Position numbers and translations under genes: made by a program. From Termitomyces sp. T153 (taxonomy: Eukaryota; Basidiomycota; Agaricomycetes; Agaricales; Lyophyllaceae), in NCBI GenBank assembly GCA_018296165.2, contig JACKQL020000092.1:1-64000 (forward strand): DNA of 64,000 bases, written 5' to 3'. The notes beneath the pieces are model-generated. The model did not search any database, was not told the DNA's origin, and saw only the letters and a program-made list of their open reading frames with translations. Numbering within the stretch: the stretch's first letter is position 1; every line of letters begins with the position of its first letter. Below, piece after piece: positions 11,055 to 24,536 of the stretch.

Positions 11055-12122
11055 ACCGTGAATACGCGGGCACGACAGTCGGTAATTTGGTTATTCAAGA
11101 GAAATTCGGGATTGACAGGAAATAAGAGAATTTTTCTCGTAGACCTTCGGGTGTGTTTCTGATGTTCAGTGTGTAATTTTTCATGGGTAGAATGAAATGG
11201 TATAGATGCATTACTTTGATGAGTGCTTCCTATCGCCGTCACGGTGACCTGGTACACATACATCTCTTGTCAACGATGGACTATACACTCAGACTGGTTC
11301 GTTCAACTTGTAAGTAATTGAACTGGCGTCGACGATGTGACGTGATCAGAAACCGTGTACATTTTCAGAGTTGCCCTATGTAATTATTTTACATACGTAA
11401 ATGTTCCGAAAGTGTGCACTGTTTATCCCAGCAGCTGGATGTTTCACATTAATCGTTTTTATGCTCTATACACAATTACAGATGCTGTACTAATACTGTA
11501 TGTAACTAATCACGCCGTGCCGTACGAAACTCAAGTGCATCCAGAATTTATGGCACGGCTTACGGTTTTCCGTAACCGTTTCTTGATCATCTGGACCCTA
11601 CCGGGCCTGTGTCACGGTAGATGGCGCCTAAATTGATACCCAGCTGAGCCTTGGGGAAGCACACCTGACCTCGGGCTCATGAATCCACTACTGTCCGCCG
11701 CACAACCGTCCACTGCTCATACTTAGACTTGTACATAGTGTGTTGCTGGTTGACGTTCATATTACCATTTACAGCTACTGTGGTCGATATCGATCAAAAC
11801 ATACTCCGAAACGCATCGATCACACTCCTTTTTGTGCGAGATTTTTCTTGCGTTCTGTCGACCTGGTCGGCACTTTGATCCACCATATCTTGAATTCTTC
11901 AAGCAAGATCTCTGTCAAAGTCTGTAGGTTATGTAATTTTCGGTCTTTTCGGGATAAGTAACGAGCACATACATAGCGCAACGGGTGCGAGGCCGGAATT
12001 GTCATGAATCTGATGTAAAAAGCCCTATAGCCGATTGACTTCTATAAATGCATAAAGAACTACATTTATAAAGTGTCAGTCTTCCTCTCTTCAACATCCC
12101 AGTCGATATAAAACGAAAAGTT
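11055..12122. other. Intergenic, about 1.07 kb
   Basis: One of the two largest gene-poor stretches here. Short open frames occur on both strands but none has recognisable domain content, and those at the left are antisense shadows of REV7. No terminal inverted repeats or transposase remains were noticed. The right end holds the MFS promoter. Confidence 0.5.
12043..12105 (+). promoter_or_regulatory. Likely core promoter of the MFS gene
   Basis: Two TATA-like boxes, TATAAAT at 12043-12049 and TATAAAG at 12067-12073, lie about 80 and 56 nt before the ATG at 12123. A CT-rich run (about 12081-12105), common before fungal transcription starts, follows them. Confidence 0.45.
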
Positions 12123-14179
12123 ATGTCGCATGATACCCAATCTAGGACTAGTGTGGACAGAGACGCGCCCCAGATGCCTCAACTTTCTACCAACGAAGCT
12201 TCTGATAGACCATTCAGTGTCTTCACGCCGCACGAAAAATGGTTTATTGTCTCCGTTGTAGCATTTGCTGGCATATTCAGGTTATAACCCTCCATCACTA
12301 CATGTGTTGTCTTCCCGGTGTTGACATAACTCTTATATCAGCCCCTTCACAGCCAACATCTATCTGCCTGCTCTCCCGACTATTTCAAAAGTATTTCAGA
12401 AGTCTGTAGAGCTTATCAATCTGACAGTCAGTTTCGTTCCTTCGAATTGTGACGGTGAAGTAATGTCAATCTGTGTTGAAGGTCACGATGTACATGGTCA
12501 TGCAAGGGATAGGTAACTCTTCCTCATTATCCACACACAAACCCAGTATACTCATAAAACTCTGTAGCTCCCATGGTCTGGGGTCCTGTCTCTGATTCCC
12601 AGGGACGGCGCCCAATTTTTATTGCATGTTTAACTATCCTTGTGCTGACATGTGTTGGATTGGCGTTGGTTCCAACCTCCGCGTACTGGCTCCTGATGCT
12701 CCTGCGGTGTTTACAAGCCGCTGGATCCGCCAGCACAATAGCACTTGGTAATCAATTTATACTGATCTTGATACTTAGTTCAATGACCTGTGACGCTAGG
12801 TGCCGGAGTCATTGGCGATATATCTGAGCCAAAAGAACGAGGTGTTTTCTTTGGGATGTTCACCATAGGGCCCATGGTATGGTTACCATACTTTCCAACC
12901 TGAAATATACGTTGATCTTTCAAAGGTTGGTCCCGCTGTTGGTCCGGTCATCGGTGGTGCGCTGTCTCAACATCTTGGCTGGAGGTCCAGAATTCTTCTT
13001 GTTATTACCGTTGAATTACTCATGGTTTGCGCCATATTTAGGTCGATTTTTTGGTTTCTCTGCATTAGTGCTTCACTTTGCTTGGTGATGCTGATTTTGT
13101 GGGTTTCTCGATGCTGCTTTACAAATTAGACGATGACAAGACATCCTTGCAGATTCCTGCCTGAAACCTTACGAAGTATCGTAGGAGATGGCAGCGTGCT
13201 ACCATCCCTTATATATCGTCCTGTTATTCCTATAATTCGCAAGCGAGGCGAATCCTGTTACGAATCTGTCTCGCCCAAAAAGGGCATGCAAAACCCATTC
13301 CGGCTTCTGATGTATGTGGATATCATCATGTTACTCGTACTCACTGCGCTCGTTTGTGCTGTTTACTATGGATATATCGCCACTATCTCCACTTTGTTTG
13401 TCACTGCATACCCTTTCCTGTCCGAGACCGAAATTGGTCTGTGTTATTTGGCGATTGGGGGTGGCATGGTTATTGGGAGTATATGTAACGGCAAGCTTCT
13501 CGACTGGCAATTCCGTAAGTTCTCAGAGAAGGTTGGAGGGAGATATCCTGCCGAGAATGGCCCGGAGCCGGTGAAGGTCCCAGGGGGCAAACAGAATGTT
13601 CCTCTACACTTTCCCATCGAACAGGTATGAACAACTTGTAGGCAGAAAATTGTAGTGACTGAGTCCTACTATAGGCTCGATTAAGGTTTCTACCTATTTT
13701 ACTCGTCCTTCTAGTCGTTTGTTCTGCTGGTTATGGCTGGTGCATTGAAAAGAAAGTAAATCTTGCGGCGCCATTGATAATCCAGATCGTCGGTAAGACA
13801 GTTTGGCCATAGGTGTGCTATATAACATCTGACAGTCTAACCAAGTTGGTTATATCTCAATCGCGGTTATGAATTCAGCACAAACTCTCATGATTGATCT
13901 TTTCCCTGGCCAGAGTTCATCAATCACTGCCTGCGTGAGTGTAACGTGGTCCTGCCGTGCTCTTTGGAGTATTGACACTCCTTGATTCAGAATAACTTTG
14001 TGCGATGTACTCTCAGTGCAGTTCTAGTCTCTATAATCGATATCATCTTCAATGGGATTGGTATCGGATGGACTTTTGTACTCTTGGCCGGACTGTCGCT
14101 CCTCGGTATACCGTTTATCTATCTTGTCATATGGATAGGACCTAGGTGCCGTTCAAAACGACAAAAGAAAGCTGTATAA
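12123..14179 (+). CDS. MFS drug:H+ antiporter (DHA1-like), 12 TM
   Basis: A plasma-membrane exporter of the major facilitator superfamily. About ten exons join into a protein starting MSHDTQSRTS. Visible features: FTPHEKWFIV before TM1, FTANIYLPALPTISKVFQ (the DHA1-typical NIYLPALP), MVWGPVSDSQGRRPIF (motif A, G.SD..GRRP), LLRCLQAAGSA (TM4), GAGVIGDISEPKERG, then GPMVGPAVGPVIGG (antiporter motif C, G...GP..GG) and FLPETLRSI ending the first half. The second half has hydrophobic segments starting MYVDIIMLLVLTALVCAVYY. It resembles the QDR/FLR multidrug subfamilies; the substrate is unknown. It has no secondary-metabolite genes beside it. Confidence 0.85.
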
Positions 14180-14349
14180 AATATTCGATTTAATACACAA
14201 TCAGCTTGAATGCACTAACATAAAAATGCTTATCTATCATATAACTGCAGGTGCTATTTGGTAGAATGTCAAGCACTTTGATTTGCTACAATCAATCGTA
14301 AGAAGTTCAGACGGGAGACGGGGAAACTCAGTTGTCAATTGGAGATTAA

Positions 14350-16011
<1,662 letters not shown>

Positions 16012-16129
16012 TTCAACTTGTGTTCCGTCGGTTGGCCCGGGATACTCGGCCCGATCCCCGATGACAAACCTTGAGAAAGCTTCTCAATCCAGTTGAGACT
16101 ACGCGTCGATCCACAGCCAGATATTCATC
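16012..16129. promoter_or_regulatory. 118 bp divergent promoter, OYE-like / fructosamine-kinase-like
   Basis: The two start codons are 118 bp apart, so both genes must draw on one shared region. A poly-pyrimidine run is not obvious, and no TATA box was identified. Confidence 0.5.
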
Positions 16130-17296
16130 ATGAGCAAAGGAGGCATCCCTGACGTTCTGTTCGACCAACTCAAGTTTCTTGAACAAGGCGCCGATTTCAC
16201 TGGCATTCCGCCTAGAGTTCAGTCGTCGTCTGGAAAAACATACTTCGTTAAGTATGGCTCGTCTGTTGAGCAAGAACAGTACAAGGGTGAAGTAGAATCA
16301 CTTAAAGCGATGTGGGAGGCTGCTCCTGGACTTTCTCCCCGTGTATTATCGTCGGGGGTGGACAGTGGGAACCGACCGTTCTTCATCTCCGAATATAAGG
16401 ATCTCCATCGATTGGGAGATGCTACTGCGAAAGTGCTGGCAACTAGGATGGCGACGGAGTTACATGCTAAGGCCAGTGAAAAAGGCTTCGGGTTCCATGT
16501 GCCAACATACTGTGGTGTTACAAGACTTCGCAATGGTTGGTTCGAAACTTGGGAGAAGTGCTATAGTTGTATGATAGGTGATTTGGTGGATCAGTTGAGA
16601 AATAAGGGATGCCATGAAGAGCTGTGTGACCTCGGTAATGAAGTAAGAGAAAGGTTAGTTCATTGAATAGGATGGACATCGATAATTACAATTACTAAAG
16701 TCCAATACTCATACTCATAGGGTTGTTCCCCAGCTCTTGGGTACCATGTTACTTTTTTCTAAATGCATACTTTTCTGAACAGTTCCTTCAGGTTCATTGA
16801 AAATTCAACCTGTGCTTCTTCACGGAGATCTATGGGTGAGTGTTCTTCGTTTTCCAGGGAAAGATAGTGTCTGACGAGGGTTTTCTGGAGAGCGGAAACG
16901 TCGGTGTCGACGGGTCACAGAGGCCTATAATATTTGACCCATCCTCATTCTATGGGCACAATGAAGCCGAGTGAGCAATTATGAAAACGAAGATTTGTCT
17001 GCCTTATAACAAGTCATAGCCTGGCCATCTCTCGAATTTTCGGTGGATTTCCTCCCGCATTTTATAGTACCTACCACGATTTGCGACCCAAGTCAGATCC
17101 TGTCAGTCAGTATCCTCATCGCTGCGATCTTTATGAGCTTTTCCACTACCTCAATCATACACTCATATTTGGGGTGCGTCTCTTGCAAAATGAATCCGGA
17201 TTGGAAAGTTGACAACACTCACTACTGAGCCAGGGAGGCTACGAACAGAGTGCAAAACAGAAGATTCGCAAATTGTTGGATTGGGCTGAGAGCTGA
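16130..17296 (+). CDS. Fructosamine/ketosamine-3-kinase family protein
   Basis: These kinases phosphorylate sugar adducts on protein lysines so that they fall off, a deglycation repair, and share a fold with aminoglycoside kinases. Six exons. Key blocks: [20 protein letters not shown] (Lys and Glu of the nucleotide site), [20 protein letters not shown] (family GF...T..G), [11 protein letters not shown], then LLHGDLWSGNVG (catalytic HGDLWSGN) and [17 protein letters not shown] (metal-binding D with the family FYGH.E.D). It ends [18 protein letters not shown]. The length fits the family (about 300 residues). The catalytic LHGDLW|SGN is split by an intron. No organelle signal, so likely cytosolic. 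Confidence 0.9.
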
Positions 17297-17761
17297 ATAG
17301 CCTCATGTCGATTCCATGGCATTAAGTCAGATCGTAAACATGCGTACCTTTGTGGGTTGGCCCGTGTGTTGACAATGGGTCTCGGTATATGTCGTACTCA
17401 GTCAGCACCAAAAACTTGATATGATAAAAATACACGTCAACGTACCCCCCGCCACGCACCGACGTTGAAATAAGAAACAACACGGTACGTTTCGAGTGAA
17501 TAGAGCGAATAAATTATGAATATGCAGGCCAGGAGTGAATCTATATATTGTCAATGGTTGTATTCGATGGATAGGTTTGAGTTGAGTTGAAGTCAACAAG
17601 GTCAAATGATTGGTAATCTACAATCGGTTCGCGGCCTCTCTTGATTACCAGTGCATCGTCCTTGACATAGCATCTCTGTTCATACGCGCCATTGACATTA
17701 AATAATCTTGTAGTTGGAGCTCTCTCCGTCTTCTCTGTAGCCTAGGAAGTTCATTCGAATT
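17297..17761. other. Intergenic upstream of RPB2
   Basis: 465 bp between two genes on the same strand. It should hold the kinase 3' UTR and the RPB2 promoter; a pyrimidine-rich CTCTCTCCGTCTTCTCTG stretch at about 17720-17737 sits just before the RPB2 start. No gene seen. Confidence 0.45.
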
Positions 17762-20700
17762 ATGAATCCAGGTACTTTCTTGTAAACTTTCCTTGCAAAT
17801 TGCTCACATATTCGTACAGAGTATGGTACAACTGAGGATCCATACTCCTACGATGATGCCAATTACGGAATGGATGAGGATGAAGATAGCTACGAGGAGA
17901 TAACCCAGGAAGACTGCTGGACTGTTATTTCCAGCTTCTTCGAACAGAAGGGTCTAGTGCGACAACAGCTTGACTCGTTTGATGAATTTGTCCAAAATAC
18001 CATGCAAGAATTGGTTGACGAGAATTCGGACCTTATACTGGACCAGGCAGATCAGCACACTGGGCACGAAAGTGACATGACTCGACGATATGAGATCAAG
18101 TTTGGTCAAATCTATCTCTCGCGACCAACAGTCACCGAGGCGGATGGTTCAGTAGTGCCTGTGTTTCCTCAAGAGGCGAGGTTGAGGAACTTGACGTATT
18201 CTGCACCATTGTATATTGAAATGAAGAAGAGAGTTCTAGTTGGACGAGAGAGCTTAGATGGGATGCCAGGCGACATCGCCTGGGAAGCGGAACACGATGA
18301 CCACTCCGACGAAGCGACCAAAGTTTGGATCGGAAAAGTGAGAAAAGACCTTCATACACTATGTGGTTCTGACCGATGTAGGTGCCGATCATGCTTCGGT
18401 CCACGTTCTGCATCCTTCGCGATTTAGGAGATGAAGAACTCTACGACTTGAACGAATGCCCTTACGACTCCGGAGGATATTTCATCATCAACGGATCTGA
18501 GAAAGTCCTAATTGCACAGGAGCGTATGGCAACAAATCACGTCTATGTCTTTGCGAAAGCTCAGCCGTCGCCCATTAGTTTCTTAGCTGAGATTCGCAGT
18601 GCTGTAGAGAAGGGTGGAAAGACTATAAGTCAATTCCAGGTCAAAATGTTTCATAGGACTCAAGAACGATCCGTGAGCATCATTTACTTGCTGACTGGCC
18701 TGCAATTAATTTAATTATCAGTCAGGAAACGTGATGAAGGCTACCATACCCTATATAAAAGTCGATATTCCGATATGGGTTGTATTCCGCGCTCTTGGTG
18801 TGATATCCGATCGAGATATCCTGGAACATATTTGCTACGACATGCAGGATGCTCAAATGCTCGAGATGCTGAAACCTTGTATTGACGAAGGTTTTGTGAT
18901 TCAGGATCGGGAAGTTGCCTTGGATTTTATTGGGAATCGTGGAACTACCACCGGCCTTTCACGTGAGCGTCGTATACGCTATGCACAGGAAATTCTGCAG
19001 AAGGAGATGTTGCCTCATGTGTCGATGGCTGAAGGTTCCGAATCTAAAAAAGCCTATTTCTTTGGCTACATGATCCACAGGCTATTGCTGGCTGCGCTGG
19101 AACGGCGAGAATTGGATGATCGTGATCATTTTGGGAAGAAGCGCCTTGACCTGGCTGGCCCTCTACTTGCTAACCTTTTTAGAATGTTGTTCCGCAAATT
19201 GACGAAAGACGTTTACCGTTATCTTCAAAAGGTACGATCTCAATCTCTAGATTTACTCATATGTTGACGTCTTTCTCAGTGTGTGGAGACTCATAAAGAG
19301 TTTAATCTTGCGCTCGCTGTTAAGCATCAAACCATCACCAATGGCCTCAAGTATTCTCTTGCCACCGGCAATTGGGGTGATCAAAAAAAGTCAATGTCCG
19401 CAAAGGCTGGTGTATCACAGGTTTTAAACCGTTACACGTACGCTTCCACATTGTCCCATCTTCGTCGATGTAACACACCCTTGGGACGAGAGGGCAAGAT
19501 CGCCAAACCCCGTCAATTGCATAATACACACTGGGGAATGGTCTGTCCTGCGGAAACGCCAGAAGGTCAGGCGTGTGGACTCGTCAAAAATCTTGCCCTC
19601 ATGTCATGCATCTCCGTCGGTTCATACTCTGCTCCTGTCATCGAATTTCTGGAGGAATGGGGTCTAGAATCACTAGAAGAGAATGCTCATTCTTCCACTC
19701 CCTGCACAAAGGTCTTTGTCAATGGTGTCTGGATGGGTGTCCATCGTGATCCCGCAAACCTGGTCAAGACTATCAAAAAGTTGCGGCGGAAAGACGACAT
19801 CAGTCCTGAAGTTTCTGTTGTGCGAGATATCCGAGAAAAGGAGCTACGACTATACACAGATGCTGGCCGTGTCTGCCGGCCCCTGTTCATCGTGGAAAAT
19901 CAGCAGCTCGCGCTTGAGAAGAAACATGTTCGGTGGCTCAGCAACGGGAAAGATGATAATGGAGCCGATTACAAATGGGAGTCATTGGTGAAAGGTGGCG
20001 TAGTCGAGCTACTAGATGCAGAAGAGGAGGAAACAGTCATGATATCGATGACCCCAGAAGATCTGGAAACCTCCCGATTGCAACAAAGCGGTGTCAACCC
20101 AACTGCTAACGAAGACTTTGACCCTGCAGCTCGACTCAAAGCCGGAATCAATTCACACACTTGGACTCATTGCGAAATTCATCCGAGTATGATTTTGGGT
20201 ATCTGTGCCAGTATCATCCCATTCCCTGATCACAACCAAGCAAGTATCACTAACTTTTGTTTTCATCCCATGCTGACAATACATATCAGTCCCCTCGTAA
20301 CACATATCAGTCTGCGATGGGTAAACAAGCAATGGGAATCTTTTTGACGAATTTCCTCATCCGAATGGATACCATGGCCAACATTCTATATTACCCTCAA
20401 AAACCTCTTGCTACGACGAGGTCGATGGAGTATTTGAAGTTCAGAGAACTTCCTGCTGGTCAAAATGCCATTGTTGCCATCCTATGTTACAGTGGCTATA
20501 ACCAGGAAGATTCCGTCATCATGAATCAAAGTTCAATCGACCGTGGGCTGTTCAGAAGTATCTACTATCGGAGCTACATGGATCTCGAAAAAAAGAGTGG
20601 CATACAGCAGCTAGAAGAGTTTGAAAAGCCTTCTCGAGATAATACACTTCGCATGAAGCACGGAACATACGATAAACTCGAAGATGATGGGTTGATTGCT

Positions 20701-21892
20701 CCAGGTACCGGGGTCGCAGGCGAGGACATTATTATCGGGAAGACGGCACCTATCCCTCCTGAGAGTGAAGAATTGGGGCAGCGTACTCGGACACATACCC
20801 GTCGGGATGTCTCAACGCCTCTGAAAAGCACGGAGAGCGGGATTGTCGACCAAGTCCTGATCACAACAAACTCTGAAGGGCAGAAATTCGTTAAGGTTCG
20901 AGTTCGGTCCACTCGTATACCTCAAATCGGAGATAAGTTCGCCTCTCGCCATGGTCAGAAAGGCACTATCGGAATCACGTACCGTCAAGAGGACATGCCC
21001 TTTACTGCTGAAGGAATTGTCCCTGATATCATCATTAATCCACATGCCATCCCCTCTCGTATGACCATTGGCCATTTGGTTGAATGTTTACTCTCCAAAG
21101 TTGCTACTCTTATTGGGAATGAGGGAGACGCGACACCCTTCACGGACCTTACGGTTGAGTCCGTATCGACTTTCCTCAGGCAGAAAGGTTACCAGTCGCG
21201 CGGTTTGGAGGTTATGTATCATGGGCACACTGGACGCAAACTTCAAGCTCAAGTTTATCTTGGTCCAACATACTACCAACGTTTGAAGCATATGGTCGAC
21301 GACAAAATTCACTCGCGTGCTCGAGGTCCTGTTCAAATCTTGACCAGGCAACCTGTAGAGGGTAGAAGTCGAGATGGTGGTCTTCGCTTCGGAGAGATGG
21401 AACGTGATTGCATGATATCCCATGGCATTGCGGGTTTTTTGAAAGAGCGTCTCTTTGAAGCAAGTGATGCGTATCGTCTCCATGTCTGTGACATGTAAGT
21501 TCCCTGCCTCCACTTTTACGACATATCATTGATCATTGATCGGTAGCTGCGGCCTAACGGCAATCGCTAACTTAGTGAGTGATCTAATTTACTTATCCGT
21601 ATGAATGACTAATCAACCACTTGTCATTCAGAAAAAGCAGAGCTTTGAGGTACCTATTCTGATTGAGCATTTCGAGTTCACAATCTAATATTTTCTTAGT
21701 GCCGCGCCTGCAAGAACAAGACAGCTTGCTCACAGCTATATATTCCTTATGCGGCTAAGTTACTATTCCAGGTATCTTTGAACTTTCTTGTGACAATTGT
21801 TCCCTTGCTGACGGTTTGATGCTCAGGAATTGCAAAGTATGAACATAGCTGCTAGATTGTACTCAGTGTCTTCTGGACGCATTCGGGATTGA
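17762..21892 (+). CDS. RPB2: RNA polymerase II second-largest subunit
   Basis: RPB2 forms half of the Pol II active-centre cleft in the nucleus. A 10-nt first coding exon (MNP+) is followed by about ten more, totalling roughly 1,250 residues. Visible conserved blocks: [84 protein letters not shown] (hybrid-binding region), [27 protein letters not shown] block, and the C-terminal zinc site with C..C in HVCDICGLTA and C..C in FECRACKNK. It ends [11 protein letters not shown] plus eight residues. The RPB2 gene lies near the HD mating locus in several agaricomycetes. Its stop is only 73 bp from the stop of the convergent neighbour. Confidence 0.97.
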
Positions 21893-21965
21893 TGCGAAGG
21901 AGTTGCTAGAATGTATGATATTAGTAAAAAGCTTGTTATGTATTGTAATGACCACATCTAGCCCT

Positions 21966-24407
21966 TTAATCATCTCGCGATCTATCTTCCATCAACTCCT
22001 GCCGTTCGTGATCCGTACCTTGATGACTTTCACCAGAAAGCCGACGTTTTTTGTTGACATCATCCTCGCCATCGCTTCCTGGTTCCTCATCTCCAATCTC
22101 AAAAACAACCTCAGGATGTGCCGGCCCACCAGGTCCACGATCTGCAACTAGTGTGGCATTGTCATCATCGTCTCGCGCACGTATCCTGCGACTCAATGCC
22201 TCCAGATCGTAATCTTCCGCATCCTCCTCATCTTGAGCAATTTCATCCGACATTGCCAATGTAGAAACAGACAGATAAGACAAATCAACTTCAAAGATAA
22301 ATAAGGAAGCACATATCTTCTATTGTTTGCAGACGGTCGCCAAAGAGTTGATATCGAGGCGAATGCAACAAGGTAGAGCAATGCTAGCCAGCCATCCAAG
22401 AGCCACCACCGAACACGCCACGACTTCGCCGCATAATCTAGTCAAAAAGGTTGGATAGGCATACATTAACCCAAGTTGTAATTTGGAAGACTGACCCTCA
22501 GCCAGACGTCCTGAAAAGGACAACGAAGAAACGACGAAGAAGACGGCGATGACAACGACCGCTCCGAGAAGGATGTAATATAGGCGCTGAAACATCTTGA
22601 GCTTGTACTTTTGCTTTCGGGTACGAAGTTGCGCGATCGTGGCTATTCAGGAGCGTGAGAATGATTTTTCACGTAAAACGTATAATGTACAAACCATTCA
22701 AGGAATACATGATCCACAGAAGGAAACCACTTAGCGTGAAGGCAAGTGGAATCACAAACATCAAAAGGACGAGGGCGGACGTTGATTCTAGCTCGAGCTC
22801 GACAATGCCAACCGCATAGAGGACTTGGATGAGTTTAGTTAAGAGGGAAATCGACAAATACAAGGGCTAGACTTACTGCCGAAGATGAAATGCGCGCCAG
22901 CCAGAATCTGACACTTTAACATGGTCCTACCTAGGGATTCACGAACGACGCTGAGACCCAGCGAGACGACCAGCAACATGAAAAACGACATTGCATTGCG
23001 CGCAGCGTCCAAAATTGCAACTGTACACGTCGTCAAGCTTTGTAGGAGGGCTAATTTCCAGCACATACCGACAATGAGAAATGCAGTTGCGGCTGCGCCC
23101 CTTCCGTGGGAATTGAGATACCTGTAATAGCCTGCAAACAGATGAGATGTGATTAGGCTAAAAGAACAATCGAATACCCCAATTTGCAACCATCTCAATG
23201 AGCAGTAAACCCACGAGACCAGAAAGATAATACTGTGAAGGTGTACATATGACAAAGTGAGACGAAAGTGTGAAATGAAGAAAGATACCTGAATGGGCAG
23301 GAGTTCATGTTGATGTTGATAGCACAGCCATCCCCACGCTGCTGCAAAAATAGCATAGACGAGAGTCATCACAAGATAGAACTGAATGGGAACAAGGTGA
23401 CTTGAATGTCTGAATAAACGAATCAAATAGATGCCAAACGTACGTTGACTTTAGGATAATCAGATGCAGGAAGTTTGCCATTGAAAGTATTCTGGAAGAG
23501 TACACTACCAGTATACGAAGGATGATAAGGGACATCTGTGGCAGCTCGTATAGAGTACGAATTAACAGTAACGGGGACAACGGCTGCGACAAATGTAAGC
23601 CGGAAACAAACAATCAAAGGAGGAATACTTGCCTACACAGTAATAACCTGTCTTTCGAACGGAGTAGTGTATTGGCTGTGTGTATGGATAGAGGTTAGTG
23701 TATTCTGCTTGACGCCGAGAAACCGGAAGATCTTCGGAAGGCGAGTCTCCTCGCCGCCATGGGGAGGTATAGTTACTGGCTGGAGGAGTTGGGTTACCGG
23801 CTGGATTATCCCAAAAGTCGCTGCGTGTCATATTCGTATCATTTTCGAGCGATTTATTGTCAGGAAGTTCAACTCTGGCAGACCAAAAGCTGGTTTGATT
23901 GATTTGCTTCCCACTGGGCAGGTTGAGGATAAAACGGCCCAGCTGATCTCTTGTACATATTCCTTCAGTCACTGCACGCGCAGTGCAGACGTAGGTTTTC
24001 TAAGAACAGGAAGCGGGTGTCAAATATGGTGAGGAACGATATGTTCATGTTACTGACAGGCAAGTAGTCATCTGTAGAGTCTGTAGACTTCCCCAGATAT
24101 CCTACATCAGCCCACTCATAAATTACCATTGCAACCTGACCCTGGGAGGTGGCGTCAAAGCTGACTGGACGGGCACGTTAGGAAAGAAACTCTGCACAGA
24201 GTAATAGATGTACCGTTAATGTACGTTGACTTGCTTGCCCACATCCCGGTACATATTTGCCGATAGTAATCTGGTCTAGGTAAGTGAAAGTGATGATCGG
24301 AAGGCATCCAGCTCGCCTGTATCGAGGATGGGAACCTCATACGCCAAAGCCGCAAGAAAGAACAAGGCGAAGGATAAGAAATAGGGAAGACAGCCATAAA
24401 AGACCAT
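21966..24407 (-). CDS. GOST/Lung-7TM family membrane protein (TMEM87/PTM1-like)
   Basis: Seven-TM protein of the Golgi-dynamics-type GOST family, thought to act in Golgi/endosome traffic. The N-terminus is a signal peptide (MVFYGCLPYFLSFALFFLAALA). The luminal domain has RQICTGMW, SFDATSQGQVAMVIYEW and VCTARAV with paired Cys. The 7-TM part carries EMVANWGYYRYLN-type, FLIVVAILDAARNAMSFFML and RESLGRTMLKCQILAGAHF blocks, and KKRKY-like basics before the last TM pair. The cytosolic tail is acidic (DEIAQDEEDAEDYDLE; DGEDDVNKKRR). Intron 1 (24271-24316) is only compatible with the frame as a GC-AG intron. About 600 residues; the assignment to TMEM87/PTM1 within the GOST group is by resemblance. 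Confidence 0.8.
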
Positions 24408-24536
24408 GGTAGTCACGAACAGCCTTTTATTTGAAGGTGTCAGTTATGTATGAATTATATGAATCCACAGTGCTGGAGCCTGGGATCGACATCATCAGCA
24501 GTTATGTAAGGCACATTCCACTCTCCTTCCACTATC
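24408..24536. promoter_or_regulatory. 129 bp divergent promoter, GOST protein / SNX4
   Basis: The two start codons point away from each other across 129 bp, so both genes share this region. No clear TATA box seen. Confidence 0.45.

Noticed and set aside
11355..11636. 93-codon plus-strand frame in the REV7-MFS gap
   Set aside because: Cys, Tyr and Ile-rich and short, no promoter or partner; no support beyond openness.
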